NCBI GenBank assembly: GCA_035274425.1
Contig: DATEOC010000093.1
Location: 1 to 64,000, forward strand
Origin: JADMIH01 sp035274425
GTDB taxonomy: Bacteria > Chloroflexota > Chloroflexia > QHBQ01 > JADMIH01
Reading direction: 5' to 3'
Length of the DNA stretch: 64,000 nt
Within the stretch, counting starts at the first letter, position 1, and every line of letters starts with the position of its first letter. The notes under the pieces are model-generated. The model searched no databases, was not told where the DNA came from, and saw nothing but the letters and a program-made list of their open reading frames with translations. Positions 8,277 to 17,072 of this stretch are shown in pieces. The position numbers and the translations under genes are program-made.

Positions 8277-10225
8277 TCTACCGGCTCCTGTCCTGGCACC
8301 CATTCTACCTCTATAGTAGTCGTACCTGGTGGAAGGTCAGGGAGCACGAGCTGACGAGCGGGGTATACAGGCTTGTCAGGCTCGCTGAGGCGGGTTGTGT
8401 CGCTACTGGGGTGCTGGACGGTCAGCACTTCCGTAGAGGAAGAGATACGCTTCACCGCCCCTGGTAGCGTGAGGGTGACACCGTGCAATTCCTTGCCGGA
8501 GTCGTTATGGACCTGCACCTTCCAGCCTCCCATCCCCAGGAAACCGTTGTCGAGGGAAGTGGTAACGCTCATGAGGTCGCGCTGGTATGCGGTTATGTCG
8601 GCTACGGGGGCGATCCACAGCTTCCCATTGTCACGCTGCCGAACGGCCTCAGCAACCACGCCTCTCCAGGCGGTTCGCACAACATCAAACTCAGGCCCGT
8701 CCGCAAGCTGCTCAGGGTGGGTCCAGAATGAGGTGGTGCCACGTCTCGCCAGCGTTTCGGTGATGACCTGTAACCCCTCCTGAAGGCCGATTTCCTTCCC
8801 GGCCTCCTCGCCCGCACTAATAGAGGGGGAGCCGAGGAGGAAGTCGGGCATGATTGAAATATTGGGGGAGACCGAAGGCGCTCCCAGCGTGTAGAGGTCT
8901 TTCATATCGCGCTCGTAGATGCGGGTCACGGCGCGTATGCCCCGCTGGTAGAGAACGTCATAGAAGTCTGCCGTTAGGGAGTTGCTGCTACGCCAGGGGA
9001 AGGCGAAGGTGGTTGTATTGGTAATGCCCAGGGGTTGGGCTGCCGCCAACCACTCATCCATGTCGGCGGCAAGCTCCTGTGGGTTAGAGCCGCGCACGTA
9101 GAGATGACCGAATGTGTGGGGCGCGATCTCGTGCCCGGCATCCAAGAGCCGCCGCGTCTGGTCGCCCAAGTACCACGCCGGATGGGTCTGGTACGTGCCG
9201 TAAGGGTCGTCGCTGTACCACTTATGGGTCAGCCACCAATCGGTCTCCCACCTGTTCTTGGGACCGGCCCATTTATAGACTGGATCGCCCGAAAATGTGC
9301 GTCGCTGGGTATTGCCATCGAGCAGATTATACCCGGTGCCGTAGAAGGTAGCCCGAATATTGTTGTCCATAAATAACTTATTTAGCCAGTCAGCACCCTG
9401 GCGCATCTCTAGACCATGTGCGGTGGCTGCTGACGGGTCGTGCTCTCTCATGCCTTTAGAGTGGATAGCTCCACCCATCGCACTCTCCCAATCGAAGGAG
9501 AAGGCGATGGAGCCTTGCGTACCGTTGGGATGCGACTCTATGTATACATCACCGCACGATAGCTTGGGAGCCTTTACCCATACAGTCACAGCACTCCCCT
9601 CTTGCGATTTTGAACTGAGGTTGCGGATTTCGAACTGCGCATGTGTGGCGTTCGCGGGCACTGTGTATGTTTCCGTACGAGACTCTAATTCAGTACTTAA
9701 TCCGCCTACAGTCCAAATTGGCGAGTCGCTCCAGGAGAGCACATCGAGTGCCCTATCCAACCAGAGCAGCCTCACCTGGGCCTCAGCAGCTACCTCTTCA
9801 AGTCGAAAGGTAGCCAGGCTATAACGGCAGGTTTGCCCGGGTTGAACTGTGACTATGCTGCCTACGAGGGAAGATTCGGGTTGGATAACATTAGTATCCG
9901 TTATTGTGTGGAAGAAATCGTACATAGAGGAGGGGTTGGAGACCTCCACCGTACTGGAAAGGGAGCGCCTAGCAAATGGTACTCCGGCAAGGAGATTGCT
10001 CCTGGACGCGAAGTCACTCTGCTCACGGTTCCGAATGCGCTCTCCCTTCTGATTATTCGCAATCCAAATTAGGGAGATGCAGAGAGGTACAAGGAGAATT
10101 ATCAGCCACATTGCCCTGATATACCTGGCACGAACGCCTCTTCTTGCCGAAATTACCAGGAGCGCAATCGCAGCAAACAAGGCGATTACTGCAAGGAGAC
10201 CAGATAGCGCATATTGACCTATCAT
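8273..10225 (-). CDS. Membrane-anchored polysaccharide deacetylase (NodB-like)
   Basis: A 650-residue protein with two N-terminal membrane spans (about 5-25 and 38-55), a periplasmic beta-rich region, and a carbohydrate esterase 4/NodB-like domain at about 240-500. Motif 1 is represented by FSFDWESAMG, followed by RATFYGTGYN and the motif-2-like HEIAPHTFGHLY, whose two His would bind metal. A C-terminal beta-sandwich-like region follows. It probably removes N-acetyl groups from an envelope polysaccharide. It overlaps the start of the downstream glycosyltransferase, which indicates coupled translation. Confidence 0.75.
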   Translation of the reverse strand: MIGQYALSGLLAVIALFAAIALLVISARRGVRARYIRAMWLIILLVPLCISLIWIANNQKGERIRNREQSDFASRSNLLAGVPFARRSLSSTVEVSNPSSMYDFFHTITDTNVIQPESSLVGSIVTVQPGQTCRYSLATFRLEEVAAEAQVRLLWLDRALDVLSWSDSPIWTVGGLSTELESRTETYTVPANATHAQFEIRNLSSKSQEGSAVTVWVKAPKLSCGDVYIESHPNGTQGSIAFSFDWESAMGGAIHSKGMREHDPSAATAHGLEMRQGADWLNKLFMDNNIRATFYGTGYNLLDGNTQRRTFSGDPVYKWAGPKNRWETDWWLTHKWYSDDPYGTYQTHPAWYLGDQTRRLLDAGHEIAPHTFGHLYVRGSNPQELAADMDEWLAAAQPLGITNTTTFAFPWRSSNSLTADFYDVLYQRGIRAVTRIYERDMKDLYTLGAPSVSPNISIMPDFLLGSPSISAGEEAGKEIGLQEGLQVITETLARRGTTSFWTHPEQLADGPEFDVVRTAWRGVVAEAVRQRDNGKLWIAPVADITAYQRDLMSVTTSLDNGFLGMGGWKVQVHNDSGKELHGVTLTLPGAVKRISSSTEVLTVQHPSSDTTRLSEPDKPVYPARQLVLPDLPPGTTTIEVEWVPGQEPVE

Positions 10226-10271
10226 ACTTAAATAACCGCTCCCAGTCTTAACGCGGCTAACGCAGCACGCA

Positions 10272-11315
10272 CTATGGCGATTCCACCCTGTACCTCAGCC
10301 ACACCAGCCATCCAGCCACCGCCTGCGCCAGGTTCAGCACCAGGATGAGGAGAGATACCGCTATCCCCTGGGCTGGAAGGAGGCCAAGCTGGGTGAAAGC
10401 GAGGGCGGCCACGGCATCCCTCGTCCCTACCCCACCCACCGTGACCGGCACGAGCGCGGCGGCTGTCGTTAGTCCCACGAAGCCGGATACCTCCAGCGGC
10501 CCAAGCCATACTCCCAGCGCCGCTGCAAGGAGCCACACTCTGAAGACCGACGTCACGAAGCTAGCGATGGTAAGGAGTCCGGCAGTCGTGAGGGTGCTGC
10601 TTCGTAGAGACCACGTACCTGACTCTTCCGTCATCCGTCGTCCGCCGTCCGTCGTCCAACGAGACAAACGCCGCTTCACAACCTTAACGACCCAGTCGCG
10701 GGTGCGGTTCCAGGCGAAGAAGGCTACGATGCCAACGCAGACTAACGTTAGAGCAATCAGGGCAGGGGTTTGACCCGCGAATCGCTGGCCGTATACTGCC
10801 ACACCGAGCAGACCGAGCACTGCCAGTGCAGCCACGTCAAAGAGCCTGTCGAAGATGGAGCTGCCGAGGGCGCGGCCCAGGGGATAGCCGATGCGCTGCA
10901 AATACCACGCCTTGAGGGCATCGCCCGCCTGTCCAGGGGTGAAAGTGCCCGCCGCAAGACCTATGGCATAGATACGCCAGGCATCTCGCCACCGCAATGG
11001 CATGAGCATGTTGTTAGATAGCAAGCGCCAACGGGCTGCTTTGACCACGAGGAAGGGCACATACAGGGCTATTGATAAGGCCACCAGCAATGGGTTCGCG
11101 CCTGTGAGGGTGGCCCAAATCTGCTCTAGCGGCACGACGCCTTGCAAGTCGAGCCAGACCAGCAGCACGATGAAGAGGAGCGTGCCCCCAACCCGCAGGC
11201 CCCAGGTCCGCCAGAGAGGGGGCGTGGTGCGGGGCACATCCATTGAGCGTTCTACGCCCTCGGAACCATCTGCCATCAGCACCCCGCTCTCAACCCTCTC
11301 GCTACCCGCCATCAC
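10272..11315 (-). CDS. LPG-synthase-type/UPF0104 flippase-like membrane protein
   Basis: A 347-residue protein with 7-8 membrane spans of the lysylphosphatidylglycerol synthase TM/UPF0104 family, seen in AARWRLLSNNMLMPLRWRDA...IGLAAGTFTPGQAGDALKAW and the late VPVTVGGVGTRDA motif. Relatives without the synthetase domain sit in polysaccharide and glycolipid clusters and are thought to be lipid flippases. Inside a cytosolic loop (about residues 219-229) the stretch TTDGGRRM is encoded by a TCCGTCGTC-type minisatellite (10629-10657), so a repeat has been accepted as coding sequence. The start overlaps the end of the upstream GT2 gene by 14 bases. Confidence 0.75.
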   Translation of the reverse strand: MMAGSERVESGVLMADGSEGVERSMDVPRTTPPLWRTWGLRVGGTLLFIVLLVWLDLQGVVPLEQIWATLTGANPLLVALSIALYVPFLVVKAARWRLLSNNMLMPLRWRDAWRIYAIGLAAGTFTPGQAGDALKAWYLQRIGYPLGRALGSSIFDRLFDVAALAVLGLLGVAVYGQRFAGQTPALIALTLVCVGIVAFFAWNRTRDWVVKVVKRRLSRWTTDGGRRMTEESGTWSLRSSTLTTAGLLTIASFVTSVFRVWLLAAALGVWLGPLEVSGFVGLTTAAALVPVTVGGVGTRDAVAALAFTQLGLLPAQGIAVSLLILVLNLAQAVAGWLVWLRYRVESP

Positions 11316-12324
11316 GCTCCACAGGCTCAGCCCGCCTGTCTACCTCCGGCCCCTCACCAGGAATATTCCGTCCATCCTTTGAGGGTGCCTCGCTGAACTC
11401 CGAAACGGCCTTCGGCACAAATCCGAAATCCGAACTGCGTGCAGCACGCTGGCTGCTCTCGAAGCGCATAGCGGCGATCTGCTCCGAGATGAGGCCGAAC
11501 AGGAATATGAAGAGGCTGCTCAGTATCAACAGGACCGAGCCGTTCGGGATGCGGTTGATGCCGAAGAAGAAGATGTTGAGGAGGCCGTAGATCACCCCTG
11601 ACAAGAAGAGGAGTATGCTCACCGGCAGGAATATCTTCATCGGGGCGAACAGGGTTATCATGCGGAGGATGATGACGATAGCGCGCACGCCGTCACGCAG
11701 TATGCGAGTGTTGCTCCTCCCTGTACCCTTGCGCGCCTTGATGGGCACGAATTTGACGTTGTAGCCCGCCTTGATGAAGGCCAGCGTGCTGGTGGTTGGA
11801 TAGGAGTAGAGGTTGGGGAGGAGGTGGATGAACTCCATTATCATGTCGCGCTTCATGGCGCGGAAGCCGGAAGTGAGGTCGGGTATCTTGCGGCCAGACA
11901 GGTAGGTGGCGAGCCTGTTGAAGATGGAGTTGCCTACGTTGCGTATCCAGGCCGACTCGGAGTCGCGGGTGCGTGCCCCCACTACTAAATCGTACTCGCC
12001 CACCTCGGCGAGGACGCGCTCGATGTCCTCAGGAGGGTGCTGGCCGTCGGCGTCTAATAGGAGGACCACTTCGCCTGTGGCGTTGCGGATGCCGGTCTTG
12101 ACCGCCGCGCCGTTCCCCTTGTTGTATGGGTGGCGTATCACCCGTGCGCCCGCGGCCCGCGCCACCTCGGACGTGTTATCGGGCGAGCCGTCGTCCACGA
12201 CCAGCACCTCGGCGTCAGGTCGAAGCTCCTGCACTTTGTGGACCACTCGATCTACCGAGTCAGATTCATTGTAAGCGGGTATGACCACGCTGAGGGTGAA
12301 GCGTGGCCTGTCGGCTTCTGGCAT
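11302..12324 (-). CDS. Family 2 glycosyltransferase with C-terminal membrane spans (DPM1/DPG-like)
   Basis: A GT-A enzyme of about 340 residues: LSVVIPAYNESDSV at the start, EVLVVDDGSPDNT and the metal-binding DADGQHPPED (DxD-like) give the nucleotide-sugar domain. Two C-terminal hydrophobic spans (about 230-290) resemble polyprenyl-phosphate glycosyltransferases that supply GT39-type enzymes. The frame can be extended to a TTG at 12366, but those 14 residues are encoded by GTGATGC minisatellite units and lack a ribosome-binding site, so I start at the ATG at 12324. The C-terminal tail contains ARSSDFGFVPKA, also encoded by a short AATCCGA-type repeat. Confidence 0.8.
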   Translation of the reverse strand: MPEADRPRFTLSVVIPAYNESDSVDRVVHKVQELRPDAEVLVVDDGSPDNTSEVARAAGARVIRHPYNKGNGAAVKTGIRNATGEVVLLLDADGQHPPEDIERVLAEVGEYDLVVGARTRDSESAWIRNVGNSIFNRLATYLSGRKIPDLTSGFRAMKRDMIMEFIHLLPNLYSYPTTSTLAFIKAGYNVKFVPIKARKGTGRSNTRILRDGVRAIVIILRMITLFAPMKIFLPVSILLFLSGVIYGLLNIFFFGINRIPNGSVLLILSSLFIFLFGLISEQIAAMRFESSQRAARSSDFGFVPKAVSEFSEAPSKDGRNIPGEGPEVDRRAEPVERDGG

Positions 12325-12331
12325 AGGGGAG

Positions 12332-12358
12332 GCGTGATGCGTGATGCGTGATGCGTGA
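12332..12358. repeat. GTGATGC-type minisatellite
   Basis: About three and a half copies of the 8-base unit CGTGATGC/GTGATGCG. The same unit recurs at 46299-46318, 48327-48354 and, inverted, 57591-57613. Confidence 0.9.
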
Positions 12359-12424
12359 GTATTCAATGTAGAAGATACGGGCGTCTGATATCGGCAATTC
12401 CTTCGTCTTTCGTCCGCCGTTCAG

Positions 12425-12949
12425 CTAGCGCACCACGTCGGGCCGTGAGCCTTCGTGGCCTATGCTGACCAGGGTGACGCCCATGATTATTACCAGCACG
12501 CCAAGCACCTGTAGGAGTGTTACCTTCTCTTTGAGAATGAGGACGGAGAGGATGATGCCGATGATATAGCTGATAGAGAGGAGGGGGTAGGCAAGCGATA
12601 GGTCCCACCGCGAGAGAACCGCAAGCCAGAAGAGCGCGCCACTGAATACGAAGGCGAACCCGCCGACGATGAAGAGGTTGGTAAAGAGTTTGACGGCAGT
12701 AGGCACGATAGTCGAGAAGCTGAGGTTCAAATCACCCCCGATGCGGTTGATGCCGCTTTTGAGGAGTAGCTCCCCCGTCACAGTGAGACTCATCGCGATC
12801 AAGAGTAGACCAAAAGTGCTCCACCAGGCGGCATCCATCCTGAACCTCCCTAATTTCGGCTTCTCTTCGACAGGCACACCGGCAGCGGCGGCCTCTTCGG
12901 CTTCGTCAGCCTCGGCCTCTGCGATGATAAAGTGTGCTTCGGGTTCCAT
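12425..12949 (-). CDS. Small DMT-superfamily (EamA/SMR-like) membrane carrier
   Basis: A 174-residue protein with an acidic cytosolic N-terminus (about 35 residues, Glu/Ala-rich) and four membrane spans. The motif DLSLAYPLLSISYIIGIILS is typical of SMR/ArnE-like half-size DMT carriers. In this context it may move a polyprenyl-phosphate sugar across the membrane, as ArnE/ArnF do; this is inference. It is separated from the upstream methyltransferase gene by a terminator-like hairpin. Confidence 0.7.
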   Translation of the reverse strand: MEPEAHFIIAEAEADEAEEAAAAGVPVEEKPKLGRFRMDAAWWSTFGLLLIAMSLTVTGELLLKSGINRIGGDLNLSFSTIVPTAVKLFTNLFIVGGFAFVFSGALFWLAVLSRWDLSLAYPLLSISYIIGIILSVLILKEKVTLLQVLGVLVIIMGVTLVSIGHEGSRPDVVR

Positions 12950-12982
12950 GCGACCATTATACCAGCACTGGCTGATAATATT

Positions 12983-13033
12983 GGTTTTTCCGCGTAATTG
13001 GACTTCTGCGAGGCGTGATTACGCGGAAAAACC
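12983..13033. terminator. Hairpin terminator after the SAM methyltransferase gene
   Basis: Perfect 16-bp arms (12983-12998 and 13018-13033) with T/A runs at the tips lie between the methyltransferase stop (13048) and the DMT carrier start (12949). It would split the envelope cluster into two transcripts or attenuate the distal part. Confidence 0.7.
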
Positions 13034-13047
13034 AGGCCAAGAAGCTC

Positions 13048-13878
13048 TTAGCTTGGCATCAGTATGAATGCCTGATAGTCGCATACGCCACATCTTACGG
13101 GATATGTCTCCTGGACTTGCAGGTCGGGTTCCAGTAGAGGCACGTATTGAGCGGGGCGGCGGATGTATGCCCCGGCGTCTGCCAGATGAACGAGCGCGCC
13201 CAGCAGGTTCAACGAGCCGCGCAACGCTATATCTTCCATGACGAGCGCGCGGCCCTCTGGACGCAACACACGCCTCATCTCCTTCACTATGCCGCGCACT
13301 TCCTCATCTGAGAGGTGGTGTAGCACGCCCGTGACGAGTATCTGGTCGAAGTGGCCGTCGGGGTATTGGAGGGCGCTGGCGTCCATGACGTGGAACTTGC
13401 CTTTGCGGTAGGTCTTGGCGGCATAGGCGATGCGCTCAGGGGCGATGTCTATCCCCGTGTAGTTGTACCCCGCCTTGAGGAAGACCGGGGCAAGCTCCCC
13501 GGTGCCGCAGCCGAGGTCGAGCAGTTGGGGGCGGCGACCTTCGCGCCGTATCTCTTCCGCCTGGGGCATCAGCTCGCGGGCGATTACGCGCTTCTCTTCG
13601 CGGAAGTTAAGCTCCAGGATGCGCCTGAAGAGGTTCCAGAGAGTGGGCCGGGCTGAGAGCCAATTGACGAGGCGTCGCACAGGCGACATGACGCGCTCGA
13701 GAGCGGACGACGGACGACGGACCACGGACGACGGAGGACGAAGTAGATTAGGCCCTTCGGATTGGGACACATCAATTACGGCTTCCGACGCCCGGAAAGT
13801 CAAAGTTGCTTGTACATCAGACTCCGCCTGTCGTCCGTCGTCCGTCGTCCGTCGTCCATCAATTAGCTCTTTATCCAT
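13048..13878 (-). CDS. Class I SAM-dependent methyltransferase with repeat-derived N-terminus
   Basis: The methyltransferase domain lies in the C-terminal two thirds: LLDLGCGTGELAPVF is motif I, YTGIDIAPERI motif II, FDQILVTGVLHHL the motif IV region. Substrate unknown; the neighbours suggest a sugar nucleotide or lipid. The ATG at 13878 overlaps the stop of the aminotransferase gene, but the first 60 residues (DGRRTTDDGRQ and RPPSSVVRRPSS) are translated from two minisatellite blocks in opposite orientation (13831-13858 and 13704-13740). The real folded protein probably begins near the ATG at 13689 (MSPVRRLV). The longest frame reaches 13893. Confidence 0.75.
   Translation of the reverse strand: MDKELIDGRRTTDDGRQAESDVQATLTFRASEAVIDVSQSEGPNLLRPPSSVVRRPSSALERVMSPVRRLVNWLSARPTLWNLFRRILELNFREEKRVIARELMPQAEEIRREGRRPQLLDLGCGTGELAPVFLKAGYNYTGIDIAPERIAYAAKTYRKGKFHVMDASALQYPDGHFDQILVTGVLHHLSDEEVRGIVKEMRRVLRPEGRALVMEDIALRGSLNLLGALVHLADAGAYIRRPAQYVPLLEPDLQVQETYPVRCGVCDYQAFILMPS
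13704..13858. repeat. Two inverted blocks of GACGACGGA/TCCGTCGTC minisatellite
   Basis: 13704-13740 holds about four GACGACGGA-type units and 13831-13858 about three TCCGTCGTC units on the other strand. Together they form an interrupted inverted repeat around 90 bases of unrelated sequence, all inside the 5' end of the methyltransferase frame. Confidence 0.9.
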
Positions 13879-14983
13879 TGTAGAACCCAACAATGGCGTC
13901 TACCACCGTCCGCGCCTGCTCCAGGCTCAGTTCGGGGTACATAGGGAGGGTGATTATCTCGGAGGCCATGCTCTCAGCCTCCGGGTATGCGCCTTCCTTC
14001 AGCTTGAGGTGGGCATAAGCCTCTTGAAGATGGACGGGGACGGGGTAATGGATCATCGCGTCTACGCCATTTGCCTTGAGGTGGGCGATCAGGGCGTCGC
14101 GCTTATCCGCCTCTACCCTGATGATGTAGAGGTGCATGGCACTATCGCCGTAGTCACGTAATGCCAGGGTCCGAACGGGCAGACTGGCAGCCGCCAGCAT
14201 CCGGTCGTAGCGGTAGGCGTTCTCGCGTCGCGCCTCGTCCCATGCGTCAAGGTGGGGCAACTTGACGCGCAGGATGGCGGCCTGTAGCTCGTCCAGGCGG
14301 CTGCACACTCCTACTCGGACGTGGTTGTAGCGCCCGCGCTGGCCGCCGTTGCGAAGCTCCCTGAGCATTTGCGCCAGGTCGTCGTCGTCGGTGGTGATGG
14401 CACCGCCGTCGCCATAAGCACCCAGGTTCTTTGTGGGGTAGAAGGAAAATGCATTTAGGAGGCCGATGGAGCCAGCGCGCTTGCCCTTGTAGGTGGCTCC
14501 ATGCGCCTGGGCCGCGTCCTCGACGATGGGGATGTTGTGCTCGCGGCCTATTCGCATGATGGGGTCCATGTCGGCCATCTGCCCGTAGAGGTGGACAGGC
14601 ATGATCGCCTTCGTGCGTTTGGTTATCGCTGCCTCTATCTTCTCGGGGTCGATGTTGCCCGTATCAGGCTCGATGTCGGCGAAGGTGGGGGTCGCGCCGG
14701 TCATGGAGATGCCGAGCGCGGTGAAGGTCGCCGTGTGGGGAGAGGTTATTACCTCGTCGCCTGGGCCGATGCCGAGCGCCTTGCACGCCAGGTGTATGGC
14801 GTCTGTGCCGTTTCCCACGCCGATGGCGTGCTTCGTGCCGCAGTATTCGGCCAATTCGCGCTCGAAGGCAGCCACGTTCTCCCCTAGGATGAAGTAGCTC
14901 CGCTCCATCACGCCTGTGACGGCAGGGAGGAGCGCCTCCTTGATCGAGTCGTATTGGGCGCGGGTGTCGTTTATGTAAATCAT
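13871..14983 (-). CDS. DegT/DnrJ/EryC1/StrS aminotransferase
   Basis: A 370-residue PLP enzyme that makes amino sugars from keto-sugar nucleotides. Visible are the cofactor-site region VGNGTDAIHLACKALGIGPGDEV, the carboxylate VEDAAQAHGATYKGKRAGS, and the Schiff-base lysine in FSFYPTKNLGAYGDGGAI. Full length for the family. It is followed by the methyltransferase and preceded at 20 bases by the epimerase gene, which fits a pathway making a modified nucleotide sugar. Its start has ATAGAGAATG upstream, a modest Shine-Dalgarno. Confidence 0.9.
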   Translation of the reverse strand: MIYINDTRAQYDSIKEALLPAVTGVMERSYFILGENVAAFERELAEYCGTKHAIGVGNGTDAIHLACKALGIGPGDEVITSPHTATFTALGISMTGATPTFADIEPDTGNIDPEKIEAAITKRTKAIMPVHLYGQMADMDPIMRIGREHNIPIVEDAAQAHGATYKGKRAGSIGLLNAFSFYPTKNLGAYGDGGAITTDDDDLAQMLRELRNGGQRGRYNHVRVGVCSRLDELQAAILRVKLPHLDAWDEARRENAYRYDRMLAAASLPVRTLALRDYGDSAMHLYIIRVEADKRDALIAHLKANGVDAMIHYPVPVHLQEAYAHLKLKEGAYPEAESMASEIITLPMYPELSLEQARTVVDAIVGFYNG

Positions 14984-15003
14984 TCTCTATCCTCTAGCCT
15001 ATG

Positions 15004-16068
15004 TCACCAATAATACTTGCCCTCATCCTTGTAGAAGTCCACAGTTTTCCTAAGCCCATCTTCCAGACTCACCATCGGCTCCCAGCCTAGCGCGCCCTTT
15101 ATCTTTTCATACGAACTGTAGACGCTTCCTATGTCTATCACTTTGCGCTCAGGGGGCCAGGGGACCAGCTTGTAGGAGCCGCTGCCGGCTATGCTTACCA
15201 GCATCGCGGTGAGGTCGTGGTGGCTGATGGGGTCGCCGCCGAGGTTGAACACCTGGCCGTTAGCCTCGTGACTCGCGCCCGCCCGCAAGAAGGCATCCAC
15301 TACATCGTCCACGTAGTTGAAGTCGCGCAGTTGCGAGCCGTCTCCGTATATCTGTATCTCCTCGCCAAGCACGACCTTGCGTATGAAGTAGCCGATGAAG
15401 CCCATGCGGGCGTCCTTCACGTACTGTCTCGGCCCGTACGTGTTAGTCAGGCGTAGAGATGACGCCCGAACGCCGTACACGTTGTTGTACAGGATATGAT
15501 ACCACTCCCCCGCCATCTTGTTGATGCCATTCACGTCGGTGGGGTGCATCAGGTGCTTTTCATCGAGGGGAAGGTAGTCAGGCTTGCCGTACTGCTGGCG
15601 CGTGCCCGCGAAGACAATTTTCACTGCCGGGTTGTTGTGCCTGCACGCTTCAAGGAGCGCAAGCTGGCTGCGGCAGTTTATCTCCAGGTCGGTGAAGGGG
15701 TCGGTCATCGAGTCGATATGGCTCACCTGCCCCGCCAGGTTGAATATATAGTCCTGCTCCTGCACGAGGAAGTTCATGGTGGGCTGAGTGCGTATGTCCG
15801 CGATGTTGATGCGCACGTGGTCCTGGATGCCCGCGATGTTACGGCGGTTACCCCCGTACTGCGGTATCAAAGAATCGACCAAAAGCACATCCGCGCCCAG
15901 GTGCACCAGCCGTCGCGCCAGGTTCGAGCCGATGAAGCCCAGGCCGCCAGTGACCATAACTCGCTTGCCCGCGAACATACGCTCATACTCGGCAATGGGG
16001 CGCGGCGAATCGTCCTCCGGCGGAGGCTCCTGTAAAACGCCCGTGTTCCAGGTCCAGCCCGGTCTCAT
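15004..16068 (-). CDS. NAD-dependent nucleotide-sugar epimerase/dehydratase, Tyr-less
   Basis: A 354-residue extended short-chain dehydrogenase: Rossmann motif VTGGLGFIGSNLARRL at about 37-52, FNLAGQVSHIDSM, IVFAGTRQQYGKP and the sugar-binding RDFNYVDDVVDAFL. The usual catalytic YxxxK reads NGINK (DVNGINKMAGEW), so the proton-relay Tyr is replaced by Asn while Lys is kept. Either this is a subfamily with altered chemistry or another residue substitutes. The ATG overlaps the upstream GT2 stop (ATGA). Likely works with the DegT aminotransferase downstream on a GDP- or UDP-sugar; the exact reaction is not decidable. Confidence 0.8.
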   Translation of the reverse strand: MRPGWTWNTGVLQEPPPEDDSPRPIAEYERMFAGKRVMVTGGLGFIGSNLARRLVHLGADVLLVDSLIPQYGGNRRNIAGIQDHVRINIADIRTQPTMNFLVQEQDYIFNLAGQVSHIDSMTDPFTDLEINCRSQLALLEACRHNNPAVKIVFAGTRQQYGKPDYLPLDEKHLMHPTDVNGINKMAGEWYHILYNNVYGVRASSLRLTNTYGPRQYVKDARMGFIGYFIRKVVLGEEIQIYGDGSQLRDFNYVDDVVDAFLRAGASHEANGQVFNLGGDPISHHDLTAMLVSIAGSGSYKLVPWPPERKVIDIGSVYSSYEKIKGALGWEPMVSLEDGLRKTVDFYKDEGKYYW

Positions 16069-17072
16069 CGCTGCCCTTGGGACGACGGACTACGGACGAC
16101 GGACGGCGGAACCACAGAGCTCGATGGTGTAAGGCTGGAGGAGGGAGGACCGGCTTCGGAAGCAATTTGTCGTCCGTCGTCCGTTGTCCGTCGTCCGCCT
16201 TTGAGGGCGCGGTCCTGCACTTCAGTGCTGTAGAAGAGGGAGGGGTTGCTGTCGTCCACGGTCATAGGGGGCTTGACGCTCTTGACAGGTTTGCGGCCTG
16301 TGAGGCGTGGATCAAGCACCAGCTCGCGCCAAAGCTGGAGGAGTTGGATGCCGGTTGCCCACAGGCGTTTGAAGTTGAAGAACTGGGAGCGGCCATAAGC
16401 GCGGTGGTAGTGATGCACGGGCACTTCGGTGAAGACCGCGCCAGATTCGTGCAGCTTCTTGACTAGCTCAAGCGGGAAGGTGCCGGTGGTAGACTTGAGG
16501 GTGAAGCGCTCCAGGGCCGACCTGCGGATGAGGCGGAAATCGCAGTCGGTGTCCCTGATTGGGAGACCGAACGCGAGCTTCACGATCCAGTGGTAGATTC
16601 TGCCGATGATGATGCGGAAGATAGGGTCGTGGCGAGCGATTTTGTAGCCCTGCACGACGTCTACTTCGGGGCGGAGGGCATTCACGAGCATGGTAAGCTC
16701 GTGGGCATCATATTGGGCATCGCCATCGGTGTAAAAGATGAACTCTTTGGAGGCCATCTTGAATCCCAGGCGCAACGCCCCTCCATAGCCAAGCACCTTG
16801 CGGTGTGTGGAGATGCGAAGCTGGCTGTTGGTCGCGGCGAGGTCTTCCAGCACCTGGACGGTGTAATCGGTGCTGCCGTTCTCTACGACGATCACCTCAT
16901 AATCATCTGTGAGGGAGGCGCAAGTATTGAGCGCCGCGAGGACCATCGAGGCGATAGTGCCGGCGTCGTTGTATGCAGGGAAGACGACGGAGATGCTGGG
17001 GAGCCGCCTGGGGAGTGCGGAGTGCGGAGTGCGGAGTGCGGATAGATTCGCTCCGTCTTTACTGCCTGGCAT
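16065..17072 (-). CDS. Family 2 glycosyltransferase with repeat-encoded tails
   Basis: A GT-A glycosyltransferase of about 335 residues: ISVVFPAYNDAGTIASMV, YEVIVVENGSTDYT and the DxD-like FYTDGDAQYDAHEL. No clear C-terminal membrane spans. The ATG at 17072 overlaps the stop of the coiled-coil gene (the longest frame starts at 17096). The N-terminus (LSALRTPHSALP) is translated from a GCGGAGT tandem array, and the last 40 residues (GGRRTTDDGRQ, PSSSVVPPSVVRSPSS) from TCCGTCGTC-type minisatellites at 16169-16198 and 16081-16109. The enzyme core therefore ends near residue 290. Confidence 0.8.
   Translation of the reverse strand: MPGSKDGANLSALRTPHSALPRRLPSISVVFPAYNDAGTIASMVLAALNTCASLTDDYEVIVVENGSTDYTVQVLEDLAATNSQLRISTHRKVLGYGGALRLGFKMASKEFIFYTDGDAQYDAHELTMLVNALRPEVDVVQGYKIARHDPIFRIIIGRIYHWIVKLAFGLPIRDTDCDFRLIRRSALERFTLKSTTGTFPLELVKKLHESGAVFTEVPVHHYHRAYGRSQFFNFKRLWATGIQLLQLWRELVLDPRLTGRKPVKSVKPPMTVDDSNPSLFYSTEVQDRALKGGRRTTDDGRQIASEAGPPSSSLTPSSSVVPPSVVRSPSSQGQR
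16081..16198. repeat. Paired inverted GACGACGGA minisatellite blocks in the GT2 3' end
   Basis: 16081-16109 (GACGACGGAC units) and 16169-16198 (TCGTCCGTCG units) are inverse copies of the same family and both lie inside coding sequence. The arrangement mirrors 13704-13858. Confidence 0.9.
17015..17041. repeat. GCGGAGT tandem array
   Basis: About four copies of GAGTGCG in a row, inside the 5' end of the GT2 gene and translated as part of its N-terminus. Confidence 0.85.
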
